DNA from: Mucilaginibacter sp. UBA5151
GTDB taxonomy: Bacteria; Bacteroidota; Bacteroidia; Sphingobacteriales; Sphingobacteriaceae
Assembly (NCBI GenBank): GCA_002413785.1
Contig: DHXR01000004.1
Span: forward strand, 52,764-116,763
DNA: 64,000 nucleotides
Direction: 5' to 3'
The position numbers were made by a program, and so were the translations under genes. The notes under the pieces were generated by a model. It was not told the DNA's origin and searched no databases. It saw nothing but the letters and a program-made list of their open reading frames with translations. Positions within the stretch are counted from its first letter, which is position 1. Each line of letters starts with the position of its first letter. Of this stretch, positions 17,336-25,230 are shown in pieces.

Positions 17336-20281
17336 ATGTACCTGAATGTCCACTCGCAATATAGCCTTCGTTACGGCACAATGGCCATACCAAAACTGGT
17401 AGAAGAAGCAGTGTCCAGAGGTATCACCCAAATGGTACTAACAGATATTAATAACTCTACGGGCATCATTGAGTTTATGCGGGAATGTGAAGGAAAGGGA
17501 ATAAAACCAATTGCAGGCCTCGAATTTCGCAAGGATAAAAAAATGCTTTATATCGGCATTGCCAAAAATAAGGAAGGGATGCGGGAACTGAATGAATTCC
17601 TGTCGGAGCATAACCTGGAACAAAAGGAGTTGCCTGAAACGGCCCCAGCATTCAGACATGCTTTTATTGTATATCCATTTGGCCATGTGGGTAAATTAAA
17701 GGAAAACGAATACCTGGGCATCCGGTTTGACGAACTGAACCGACTTTATAATAAGGATATATCGGCTATTAAGGAAAAACTGCTCGCCTTACAACCGGTA
17801 TTTGTCGCTGATAAACTGGAGTACAGGCTGCATGAATATTTAAGAGGCATTGACCTGAATACTCTACTGAGTATGGTGACCACGGAAGATAAGTGCAAAC
17901 CAACTGATATGTTCCTTGCACCAGGCAAACTCGAAGCCAGCTATGCCAAATATTCTTTTATTTTGGATAACACACGCAACCTGATGAACCGTTGTGTCAT
18001 GGACTATCCGAAGGGTCGGATCAACCTGAATCGTAAAACCTTCTCCGGAAATAAAAAAAATGACCGGGAGTTGCTGGAGAAACTGGCCCTCAGCGGCATG
18101 GAATACCGATACGGAAAAAACAATAAAGAGGCATTAAAGAAAGTTAAGCACGAGCTGAAAGTTATTTATGAACTGGACTTTTGCGCTTATTTCCTGATCA
18201 CCTGGGATATTATCCGTTATTCTACTTTACAGGGTTATTATCATGTGGGCCGTGGTTCCGGTGCAAACAGCATCGTGGCCTATTGCCTGCGGATCACGGA
18301 TGTTGATCCCATAGAACTGAACTTATATTTTGAGCGTTTTTTAAATGCGCAAAGAACGTCCCCACCAGATTTCGATATTGATTATTCCTGGGATGAACGA
18401 GAAGATGTACAGGATTATATTTTTAAACGTTATGGCAGCCAGCATACGGCTTTGCTCGGCACTATGTCAACATTTAAGGATCGTAGTATCATCCGGGAAA
18501 TTGGCAAAGTAATGGGCCTGCCCAAATCTGAAATTGATGGTTTTACCGATCAACGGCGGGCTGCGTTCAACCAGGATAACGAAGTTTTTAAAAAGATCAC
18601 GGCCATTCACCAAATGATGGCAAATATGCCCAACCAGCGTTCCATCCACGCAGGTGGGGTACTTATTTCAGAAGAACCCATTACTTACTACACTGCTCTT
18701 GACCTACCGCCAAAAGGTATGGCGACAGTGCAATGGGATATGTACGAAGCGGAAAAGATCGGTTATGATAAATATGATATATTAAGCCAGCGGGGAATAG
18801 GGCATATTAAACAGGCCGTTATGCTGATCGAAGAAAACCAGTTACGGAAAATAGATATTCACCAGGTTAAAGCTTTTATGAAAGACCCGGTGGTTAATGC
18901 GCAACTCAAATCCGGAAATACCATCGGCTGCTTTTATATCGAATCGCCTGCTATGCGGCAATTGATTAGGAAGTTGGATTGTGATAATTATTTGATATTA
19001 GTGGCGGCCAGCTCAATTATCCGCCCCGGTGTTGCAAGTTCAGGGATGATGGGGGAATATATCAAATACCACCATGCGCCACATACCGTAAAATACTTAC
19101 ATCCCGTGATGGAGGAACAATTGAAAGAAACCTATGGGGTAATGGTTTATCAGGAAGATGTGATTAAAATTTGCATCCATTTCGCCGGCATGGATGGTAC
19201 TGATGCCGATATATTGCGTCGAGGCATGAGTGGTAAATACCGCTCAAAAAAGGAGTTTGACCGATTGGTAGAACGTTTTTTTGAAGAAGCCAAGAAGTTG
19301 GGCAGACCGGATGGTGTTGTGGCAGAGGTATGGAGGCAGGTATCTTCATTTGCAGGGTACAGTTTTTCCAAAGCACATTCGGCCAGTTTCGCAGTTGAAA
19401 GTTATCAAAGCTTATTTTTAAAGACCTATTATCCCAGGGAATTTATGGTAGCAGTATTAAATAATTATGGTGGGTTCTATAATCGTTCATTATACGTGCA
19501 TGAACTTCAAAAGGCTGGTGCCATTATTCATCTGCCATGTGTGAATAACAGCGATAGCATTGTCAACATTAATGGTATTAATGTTTATTTAGGTTTTGTA
19601 GGTGTACATGGTTTAAATGATAAATTTATTGTACTTATTCCAGAGGAACGCAAAGAAAACGGAATTTATCAAGGTTTAGAAGATTTGATTAAACGCACCG
19701 GAATTGGATTAGAACAATTAATAATCTTAATTCGTGTAGGTGCCTTACGTTTCACAGGAAAAAGTAAAAAAGAATTGCTTTGGGAAGTACACTTATTAAT
19801 GGGTACGAAAGTAAAGCCTGTAAATGAAATTGAACTGTTTTCCATAGAGGCAAAAAATTATTGCCTGCCGGTATTAGTTAATACCAAGTTAGAAAACGCT
19901 TACCACGAATTAGAAATTTTGGGATTTTCTTTGAGCATGTCTATGTTTAACCTTTTGGAAACGGAGTACAGAGGCGAGATTTGTGCGGGTGATTTGATAA
20001 ACCACGTTGGACAAGTGGTTAGAATGGTTGGGTTATATGTCTGTGAAAAAACAGTGAATACGAAAACAAACAAAAAAATGTGGTTCGGGACCTTTTTAGA
20101 TGTTGAAGGGAATTTCTTTGATACAGTCCATTTTCCAAATTCAGCGCCTACTTATCCGTTTCGAGGTGCTGGATGCTACTTAATGGTAGGAAAAGTTGTC
20201 CAGGAGTTTGGGTTTGCAAGCATAGAAGTTTTGAAATTTGCGAAGCTACCTATATTAGGTAATCCAACTATGGACTTGTAA
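17336..20281 (+). CDS. DnaE-type DNA polymerase III alpha subunit (ImuC/DnaE2-like)
   Basis: A C-family polymerase of 981 residues, shorter than replicative DnaE (about 1160). The N-terminal PHP domain begins MYLNVHSQYSLRYG. The palm carries the acidic PPDFDIDYSW (about residue 345) and the later YQEDVIKICIHFAGMDG (about 605). A helix-hairpin-helix and OB-fold region ends the protein. Pairing with dinB 4 bases upstream and the reduced length suggest an error-prone accessory polymerase rather than the replicative enzyme. Base composition changes inside the gene: one 60-base line at 18601 has 33 G+C, one at 19561 has 16. The last 240 codons therefore look like a different source, or a relaxed region. 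Confidence 0.88.
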   Translation: MYLNVHSQYSLRYGTMAIPKLVEEAVSRGITQMVLTDINNSTGIIEFMRECEGKGIKPIAGLEFRKDKKMLYIGIAKNKEGMRELNEFLSEHNLEQKELPETAPAFRHAFIVYPFGHVGKLKENEYLGIRFDELNRLYNKDISAIKEKLLALQPVFVADKLEYRLHEYLRGIDLNTLLSMVTTEDKCKPTDMFLAPGKLEASYAKYSFILDNTRNLMNRCVMDYPKGRINLNRKTFSGNKKNDRELLEKLALSGMEYRYGKNNKEALKKVKHELKVIYELDFCAYFLITWDIIRYSTLQGYYHVGRGSGANSIVAYCLRITDVDPIELNLYFERFLNAQRTSPPDFDIDYSWDEREDVQDYIFKRYGSQHTALLGTMSTFKDRSIIREIGKVMGLPKSEIDGFTDQRRAAFNQDNEVFKKITAIHQMMANMPNQRSIHAGGVLISEEPITYYTALDLPPKGMATVQWDMYEAEKIGYDKYDILSQRGIGHIKQAVMLIEENQLRKIDIHQVKAFMKDPVVNAQLKSGNTIGCFYIESPAMRQLIRKLDCDNYLILVAASSIIRPGVASSGMMGEYIKYHHAPHTVKYLHPVMEEQLKETYGVMVYQEDVIKICIHFAGMDGTDADILRRGMSGKYRSKKEFDRLVERFFEEAKKLGRPDGVVAEVWRQVSSFAGYSFSKAHSASFAVESYQSLFLKTYYPREFMVAVLNNYGGFYNRSLYVHELQKAGAIIHLPCVNNSDSIVNINGINVYLGFVGVHGLNDKFIVLIPEERKENGIYQGLEDLIKRTGIGLEQLIILIRVGALRFTGKSKKELLWEVHLLMGTKVKPVNEIELFSIEAKNYCLPVLVNTKLENAYHELEILGFSLSMSMFNLLETEYRGEICAGDLINHVGQVVRMVGLYVCEKTVNTKTNKKMWFGTFLDVEGNFFDTVHFPNSAPTYPFRGAGCYLMVGKVVQEFGFASIEVLKFAKLPILGNPTMDL

Positions 20282-20305
20282 TTTGGAAATTACCTAATAA
20301 AAATA

Positions 20306-20338
20306 GAAAGTCCCTAACACTCGCTGCCGGGGACTTTC
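20306..20338 (+). terminator. Hairpin after the polymerase gene
   Basis: A 9-bp stem, GAAAGTCCC (20306-20314) and GGGACTTTC (20330-20338), with a 15-base loop. It lies 25 bases past the stop of the alpha-subunit gene. There is no T-tract, so it is either a weak terminator or an mRNA stabiliser. The rest of the 279-base gap to 20561 is AT-rich and holds nothing else I can support. Confidence 0.5.
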
Positions 20339-20560
20339 AACCTAAACCTTATCACAATAGCAAGCGAGATGCTTGCATATTTATACAGGTAAAAATAGAT
20401 ATTAATAAAGATTATTTATCATTGCCTTGGAAATAAATTTAGGCCAAACCTAAAGGGTATGCCTTGATGATACCTTAAAACCAGTTAGCTTAATGCAAGC
20501 CTTAATAATCTAATTCAATTTTATCGGAACAATTTTTGGTAATACGATTGCTTACAAATT

Positions 20561-21136
20561 ATGATTAAAGCAACCCCAAACGACAGGGCTTTGGTAGTAA
20601 ATATACTTTCCCAAGCCTTCGATGATAACCAAAGTGTTAATTATATTGTTAAACAGGATAGCAAAAGGGTTAAACGGATTCGTGTGCTAATGGATTATTC
20701 GTTTGAAGTATGCTCACTATTTGGTGCAGTCTACCTATCCAATGATAAAAAAGCCTGTGCATTAATATTATTCCCTGATCAAAAACGTCCAACGCTTAAA
20801 TCAATTCTGCTTGACTTAAAACTGATCCTTTTTTGTGTAGGATTATCTGGCATCCAAAAAACGATAAGCAGAGAAAGCTTGATTAAAAAGATACAACCTA
20901 AAGAAAAAATGTACTATATATGGTTCATAGGTGTCGACAAATCAAATCAACATTCTGGCATAGGCAGTAAATTACTCAAAGAAATAATAAAAGACGGCAA
21001 TTCAAAAAATCTTCCGATATACCTCGAAACCTCCACTTTAAAAAATCTGCCCTGGTATGAACAGTTTGGGTTCAAAATATACCATGAACTTAAACTAAGC
21101 TATACTTTGTTCTTTTTAAAACGCGGCGCAGAATAA
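20561..21136 (+). CDS. GNAT-family N-acetyltransferase
   Basis: A 191-residue protein whose acetyl-CoA binding motif A is visible as GVDKSNQHSGIGSKLLKEI (about residues 126-144; Q-x-x-G-x-G). The downstream LETSTLKNLPWYEQFGFKIY (about 150-170) is the usual motif B end of GNAT enzymes. The substrate cannot be read from sequence. It is followed after 15 bases by the LuxR-type regulator on the same strand, so the pair may be co-transcribed. Most AT-rich of the genes in this part of the window. Confidence 0.8.
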   Translation: MIKATPNDRALVVNILSQAFDDNQSVNYIVKQDSKRVKRIRVLMDYSFEVCSLFGAVYLSNDKKACALILFPDQKRPTLKSILLDLKLILFCVGLSGIQKTISRESLIKKIQPKEKMYYIWFIGVDKSNQHSGIGSKLLKEIIKDGNSKNLPIYLETSTLKNLPWYEQFGFKIYHELKLSYTLFFLKRGAE

Positions 21137-21151
21137 ACTATAAACATATAT

Positions 21152-22069
21152 ATGCTTGTATTCGGAACACAAATTCACATTGTGACCTTTATTTTTATTG
21201 TGCTGGAATTTTGCATGTTCATTTTCCAAATCTTTTATTACATCCTTCGCCCAAAAGATAAAAGCCGTTTATTATACCTTTTATTGCTTTTCCTTTTTCA
21301 GTTTTATAATATAACAGGTGGTCTTTTTCCTGATCCTAAAATAGATATACCCATATCTATACAAGAAATGATCGCTTATGGCAGCGGGTTTTTAATGGCA
21401 TCCTTTTTCCCTTTTTATTTTTACAAGGCATTTGATTTGAAATCTATACGCTGGCATGCTTTATTTGGCGTTCCTTTATTTTTGATGCTGCCCTATCTGG
21501 TTTTTTTTGTGCTGATTTATGCCATCAATGGCAACCTGAATGTTGATATCCGGTTCGGCATGATCGTACCGCTTATTTATTCATTGATATTGCTTTGGGT
21601 GATATTCCGTGCTATCCGGAATAAGTATGAAGCGGAAAGGAATAAAAATAAATACATGGAGGAGAGCGCTATGTATTGCGCCGTTGTTCCCTGGGCCTCC
21701 TTGGCCTTCTTTGGTTTGGTGGAAGAAAGCCAACTACTGGAGGTATTGTTTACCAATACTGGTCTTATCGTGATTACCATCATTTTTATTGTGAAGTCTG
21801 TAAAACAACTAAGATTAGAGCATGATCAGCTTATAGAATTGACCATAAACGCAGTTTCACCAATAACATTTTCAAAAAATTGCATTCAATATGCATTGAC
21901 GAATAGGGAAATTGAAATTGTCCAATTAATCCGGCAGGCGTTTAAGTACAAAGAAATTGGTGAAAAATTGTTCATCTCTGAATTAACTGTCAAGAAGCAT
22001 TTAGAAAACATTTGCAAAAAAGCCGGGGTCTCCGGTAGGATAGAACTCATCATTAAATTGGAATCTTAA
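21152..22069 (+). CDS. LuxR-type regulator with about seven membrane segments
   Basis: A 305-residue protein. Residues 1-225 hold about seven hydrophobic segments (roughly 7-28, 40-57, 72-93, 103-122, 136-152, 179-194, 202-220). The last 60 residues are a LuxR/GerE helix-turn-helix: LTNREIEIVQLI, then YKEIGEKLFISELTVKKHLE. It would bind DNA from the membrane side, with the sensory part in or across the membrane. The palindromic pair at 22103-22157, 33 bases past its stop, is a plausible target. The signal is unknown. Confidence 0.82.
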   Translation: MLVFGTQIHIVTFIFIVLEFCMFIFQIFYYILRPKDKSRLLYLLLLFLFQFYNITGGLFPDPKIDIPISIQEMIAYGSGFLMASFFPFYFYKAFDLKSIRWHALFGVPLFLMLPYLVFFVLIYAINGNLNVDIRFGMIVPLIYSLILLWVIFRAIRNKYEAERNKNKYMEESAMYCAVVPWASLAFFGLVEESQLLEVLFTNTGLIVITIIFIVKSVKQLRLEHDQLIELTINAVSPITFSKNCIQYALTNREIEIVQLIRQAFKYKEIGEKLFISELTVKKHLENICKKAGVSGRIELIIKLES

Positions 22070-22102
22070 CTAAAAACCGGGTTTTCACGTTCAATTAGCC
22101 AT

Positions 22103-22157
22103 AAATACGCCATTGGGCGTACGATAAATTACTATAAATACGTCCAATAGCGTATTT
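22103..22157. promoter_or_regulatory. Inverted pair of 19-bp palindromic sites
   Basis: Site 1 (22103-22121, read on the minus strand) and site 2 (22139-22157, plus strand) share the form TACGYCCAATRGCGTATTT and agree at 17 of 19 positions. Each is itself roughly palindromic (TACG...CGTA). They lie head to head with a 17-base spacer, between the LuxR-type gene and the rteC fragment. This is a typical layout for a dimeric regulator that binds two sites. Confidence 0.6.
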
Positions 22158-22280
22158 CATTCTCCTTTCTGCATGAATACTTTTGACCTGGTTTTTAAGT
22201 ATTCATGCAAATTTCAAATCTATAAGGATAAATAATTACTCATCCTGCCTAAGTGAAAAGTTGTTGCCGGTTAACAGGCT

Positions 22281-22553
22281 ATGGCTGGGTTCATTTTAAT
22301 TATTCTTTATATGATAAAAGTATTTTGTGAGAAGTTGTACATACAACTTGAAAGTGAGATTGAACAAATTGCGGTTACAAAACCCACTCCTTTAAAGAGA
22401 TTGACTGCTTCTTTAAATTGTATTCAAAAAAGCTTAATTGAGCTAAAAGATTATATCATTCAAAATCCTTTAGTTGACCAAGGCGCCGAAATTGAATTTT
22501 TTAAAAAGGTCAAACCTGCTTTTTCAGGCCAAACAATAAATTATCCCAATTGA
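22281..22553 (+). pseudogene. rteC: RteC-like fragment (N-terminal domain only)
   Basis: Residues 11-90 match the start of RteC, the regulator of excision in Bacteroides conjugative transposons: an FCEKLYIQLESEIEQI helix, LKRLTASLNCIQKSLIELK, and the marker EIEFFKKVKP followed by INY. Full-length RteC is about 280 residues; this frame stops at 90, and the following bases do not continue the family. The best start may be the ATG at 22311. It could be a decayed gene or a short domain still able to bind a partner; I favour decay. Confidence 0.6.
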
Positions 22554-22641
22554 AATTTGATCAGATTCTGGTCAACAGGGTCGTTTTGTGCCATTGAAAC
22601 AATTAAAACAATAAAAGTTAGCTAAATCAATTAATTCATTA

Positions 22642-23349
22642 GTGAATAAATCAAAGGATATGCGTGAGAGAACAGCAAATGAACAAGGTTATCCATTTTA
22701 TTGGTTAGATGAGGTAATAGAAGTTATCCTTAACCCGGAAAGAACAAACCTCAAGGAATTGAAAACTGAGCACCTTGAACAAATCAAAGCAAGGTTACCC
22801 ACAGAGATTAACACTATTATACACCGTATTAAAAGCCAGGCTTTCAGCCTCTATTGTATAGATCAAGTTAAAGTAGTTGCCGGGCATTATGATCTGTCGG
22901 TACGGGTGCTCCAAAAACAGGCCCAATCAAACCTTGAAAATTATCCAAAAAGTGGGCCGCTGTATAAAACCGGTCAACTCATACGGGCTGGTTTAGAAGA
23001 ATTGAGCAACAGCCTTCATCACCGTTATAGTACTTATCTGCCCACTGTCACTCCAGATGACAAAGAGGAAAACCCAACGTTTCAAAATCTTTTAACCAAG
23101 GTACTCTGCGCACTCAGCGCAGATCAGCTTGGTATAATCCTCCGGGCAGCCTTTGACGTTAAACTGATCATCGGTAATTCGTTCCGCAAAGTTTGCAAAG
23201 CTGTCGCGCCCTATCTTTCTACACCCTGGAAAAAAGATATTTCCTGGGATAGTGTCCGTAGTAATTCAGGCAGGCCGGAAAAGCGGGATTTAGATATCGT
23301 CATTCAAACCCTGGAAAAGATGATCGAAAAGATCAAAAGTTACCGGTAG
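22642..23349 (+). CDS. Hypothetical protein, soluble, helical
   Basis: A 235-residue protein starting at GTG 22642, with an ATG at 22660 (MRERTANEQGYPFYWLDEV) as an attractive alternative. It is largely helical, with a hydrophobic central segment (LLTKVLCALSADQLGIILRAAFDVKL split across about residues 150-175) and a lysine-rich C-terminal helix. No catalytic motif recognised. It sits between the rteC fragment and the transfer genes and is followed by its own terminator. Confidence 0.6.
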   Translation: MNKSKDMRERTANEQGYPFYWLDEVIEVILNPERTNLKELKTEHLEQIKARLPTEINTIIHRIKSQAFSLYCIDQVKVVAGHYDLSVRVLQKQAQSNLENYPKSGPLYKTGQLIRAGLEELSNSLHHRYSTYLPTVTPDDKEENPTFQNLLTKVLCALSADQLGIILRAAFDVKLIIGNSFRKVCKAVAPYLSTPWKKDISWDSVRSNSGRPEKRDLDIVIQTLEKMIEKIKSYR

Positions 23350-23376
23350 CCTGATTATCAAACCCAATCTTATATC

Positions 23377-23401
23377 AAAGCCTCTATCCTGGGGCTTTTT
23401 T
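23377..23401 (+). terminator. Rho-independent terminator
   Basis: AAAGCC (23377-23382) pairs with GGCTTT (23393-23398) and is followed by a T-run. It lies 28 bases past the stop of the preceding gene and closes region 3 before the transfer module. Confidence 0.7.
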
Positions 23402-23611
23402 AGTTTCATCAATATCCAAAATGGAAAAAAATCAAACATTTTTCTTCCTCATTATCAGTAGGGTACAAGGACACCAAAAGGACACCACCGCAAATTGGAC
23501 TTTTACAAAAAGGTCTTTCCCGGTTCCTTTGTATCAGCAAACAGGCCGAAAATAGGGAAAGCCTGTACGAAAGAGAATACGAAAAATTAACCATCATTAA
23601 AATAAAACATC

Positions 23612-24094
23612 ATGCTCCATCAAATCTCCTGGACCAGCTACATCGAAGTCCTCATCGGACTACTGGCCATCTATTATGCTTATGTCGCTTTGAAATATTA
23701 TGCGGATGACATCCGGGGAATATTAAACCCACGGGGGCAAAAGCCAGCCGGAAGCCAAAACCTTCCCGATGCGCTCCAATACGAAGAACCAGAACCTGCC
23801 ACCAGCACAGTAAATTCCGCTACCCATAGTAATCCCGATAACCAACCGGATGATTCCATTGAAGAAGCGGATCAACTCGTCGGACAGATCAAGCAATGTA
23901 TCGAAACCGCTTCCAGAAAACCTTTCGCCCCGGCAGTGCTGATCCCGCAGATCAAAAAGCTATTACGGGACAACCCCTCCTTACAAGGTTCACCGCATCG
24001 CCCGGCCATCAATGAACTGGTCGTATCCGAATGCGAAAGATTAGGAACCGCCCAGCTGAACGAAGACGAAGTGGATAAATGGTGGGACAAATAG
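23612..24094 (+). CDS. Membrane-anchored hypothetical protein, head of tra module
   Basis: A 160-residue protein with one N-terminal membrane helix (about residues 10-30, YIEVLIGLLAIYYAYVALKY), then a proline-, asparagine- and glutamate-rich linker (about 35-85) and a helical C-terminal domain ending DEVDKWWDK. Not a family I can name. Its place just before traE suggests a part of the conjugation module, perhaps a cell-envelope anchor. The ATG at 23612 fits well. Confidence 0.6.
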   Translation: MLHQISWTSYIEVLIGLLAIYYAYVALKYYADDIRGILNPRGQKPAGSQNLPDALQYEEPEPATSTVNSATHSNPDNQPDDSIEEADQLVGQIKQCIETASRKPFAPAVLIPQIKKLLRDNPSLQGSPHRPAINELVVSECERLGTAQLNEDEVDKWWDK

Positions 24095-24114
24095 CGGGAT
24101 GGGCCCGCTTCCTC

Positions 24115-24145
24115 CCCGGCCCATCCGCTTCGAGCGGAAGCCGGG
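24115..24145 (+). promoter_or_regulatory. GC-rich two-part hairpin in the leader of traE
   Basis: CCGCT-TCG-AGCGG forms a tight inner stem (24125-24137), enclosed by an outer CCCGGC/GCCGGG pairing. It sits in the 332-base stretch between 24095 and 24426, which has no convincing gene on either strand (the long minus-strand frame there is a shadow). It could terminate the preceding transcript or act as a leader structure for the tra operon. Confidence 0.4.
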
Positions 24146-24426
24146 TTCAGGAAGCATACAAAAAAATATTTAAGATAAGCTACCCATCCTTCCCAGTGCT
24201 GTAGAGCCGTGCGAAAGATAGCGGAAAAGGGAGGTAGCCGCTTTCCCCCTCCGTGCCGATAGCCATCGGACGGAGGACAGGGGAAGTTTTGCCAAAGGAT
24301 TTTAACGAAAACGGCGAAGCCATCCTGAGCTCCGATGAAAAACAAACCGAGCGATAGCGAGCTCATGAATACCGTGAAAAATAAAACAAAAAACAAATAA
24401 TAATAACCCGAAAAAAGACAGTGAAA

Positions 24427-24756
24427 ATGAAAAAGTGGAAAAGAAATCTGAAAGGGAAAACCCTGAAAACAGCGGCAATTGCCGCATTCATGCTAATCGC
24501 AGGATTATCAGCAAATGCACAAGATGGCAACGCAGGTATCCAGCAAGCCAACCAACAGGTCAGAAGTTATTTTGATTCCGGCACCAGCCTGATGTATGCT
24601 ATCGGTGCCATCCTCGGACTGATCGGCGCGGTTAAAGTGTATTCGAAATGGAATTCGGGAGATCAGGACACCAGTAAAGTCGCCGCCGCCTGGTTCGGTT
24701 CATGTATTTTCTTAGTCGTGGTAGCGACCATTATCAAATCATTTTTTGGCCTATAA
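24427..24756 (+). CDS. traE: Conjugative transposon protein TraE (DUF4134)
   Basis: A small membrane protein of the Bacteroidetes conjugation apparatus, 109 residues from the ATG at 24427 (a GTG two codons earlier is less likely). It has a cleavable signal (about residues 15-32, ending ANAQ) and two membrane helices (about 55-72 and 87-107) around the conserved SGTSLMYAIGAILGLIGAVK and WFGSCIFLV. It is the VirB2/VirB3-like start of the transfer operon and is followed 2 bases later by the next gene. Confidence 0.88.
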   Translation: MKKWKRNLKGKTLKTAAIAAFMLIAGLSANAQDGNAGIQQANQQVRSYFDSGTSLMYAIGAILGLIGAVKVYSKWNSGDQDTSKVAAAWFGSCIFLVVVATIIKSFFGL

Positions 24757-24758
24757 AC

Positions 24759-25190
24759 ATGAAAGAGCAACTCACCCAAAAACTTCACGCCTACCTGGTA
24801 CAAAACCATTTAGACCTGCTCATCTCCTTGCAGGAAGACCACCGGCTGACACCATACCTGAACAGCAAGGTGGCTTCCATCAAGGACCTCTGTGAAAGCC
24901 TCGAAGCAGAGGGCCGCCCGCCTTACGTGACCGAAGCACTTTGCCTGGAAGAACTCACCCGTGACCTGCGCCCATCCCGCTTCAACTATATGAAGGAATT
25001 ACTGGAGGAAGAATTCGAAACGGAATACCTGCGCATGAAAAATAGCGGCATCCTGACCTACGAGGTCATTAACCTCATCGGGGCCTGTGAACCGATTTTC
25101 GAGGTATTCACCTTCTCGGAAGATAATGAAGACGACCGGCAATTGCGCTACGCGGTCATGGGCATGATCTCGGAATACATCAGCCAATAA
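24759..25190 (+). CDS. Hypothetical protein, possibly DUF1896-like
   Basis: A 143-residue acidic, helical protein. It begins 2 bases after traE stops, so coupling is likely. The family is not certain: proteins annotated DUF1896 often sit beside the large element-borne methylase-helicase, as here, and the EALCLEELTRDLRPSRFNY block would fit such a short helical accessory. I see no membrane segment and no catalytic motif. A working guess is a partner of the large protein encoded next. Confidence 0.6.
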   Translation: MKEQLTQKLHAYLVQNHLDLLISLQEDHRLTPYLNSKVASIKDLCESLEAEGRPPYVTEALCLEELTRDLRPSRFNYMKELLEEEFETEYLRMKNSGILTYEVINLIGACEPIFEVFTFSEDNEDDRQLRYAVMGMISEYISQ

Positions 25191-25230
25191 AGGCCACTGA
25201 AAAATAAAGGAAAACGAATAGCAGGAAAAG

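Noticed and set aside
23421..23555. A 44-residue plus-strand frame MEKNQTFFFLIISR...
   Set aside because: No ribosome site better than chance, no family, and it follows a terminator without evident promoter; a real gene cannot be excluded.
23872..24396. A 174-codon minus-strand frame
   Set aside because: It overlaps a better-supported gene on the other strand, and its sequence is arginine/serine-poor nonsense-like with a long serine and phenylalanine run.
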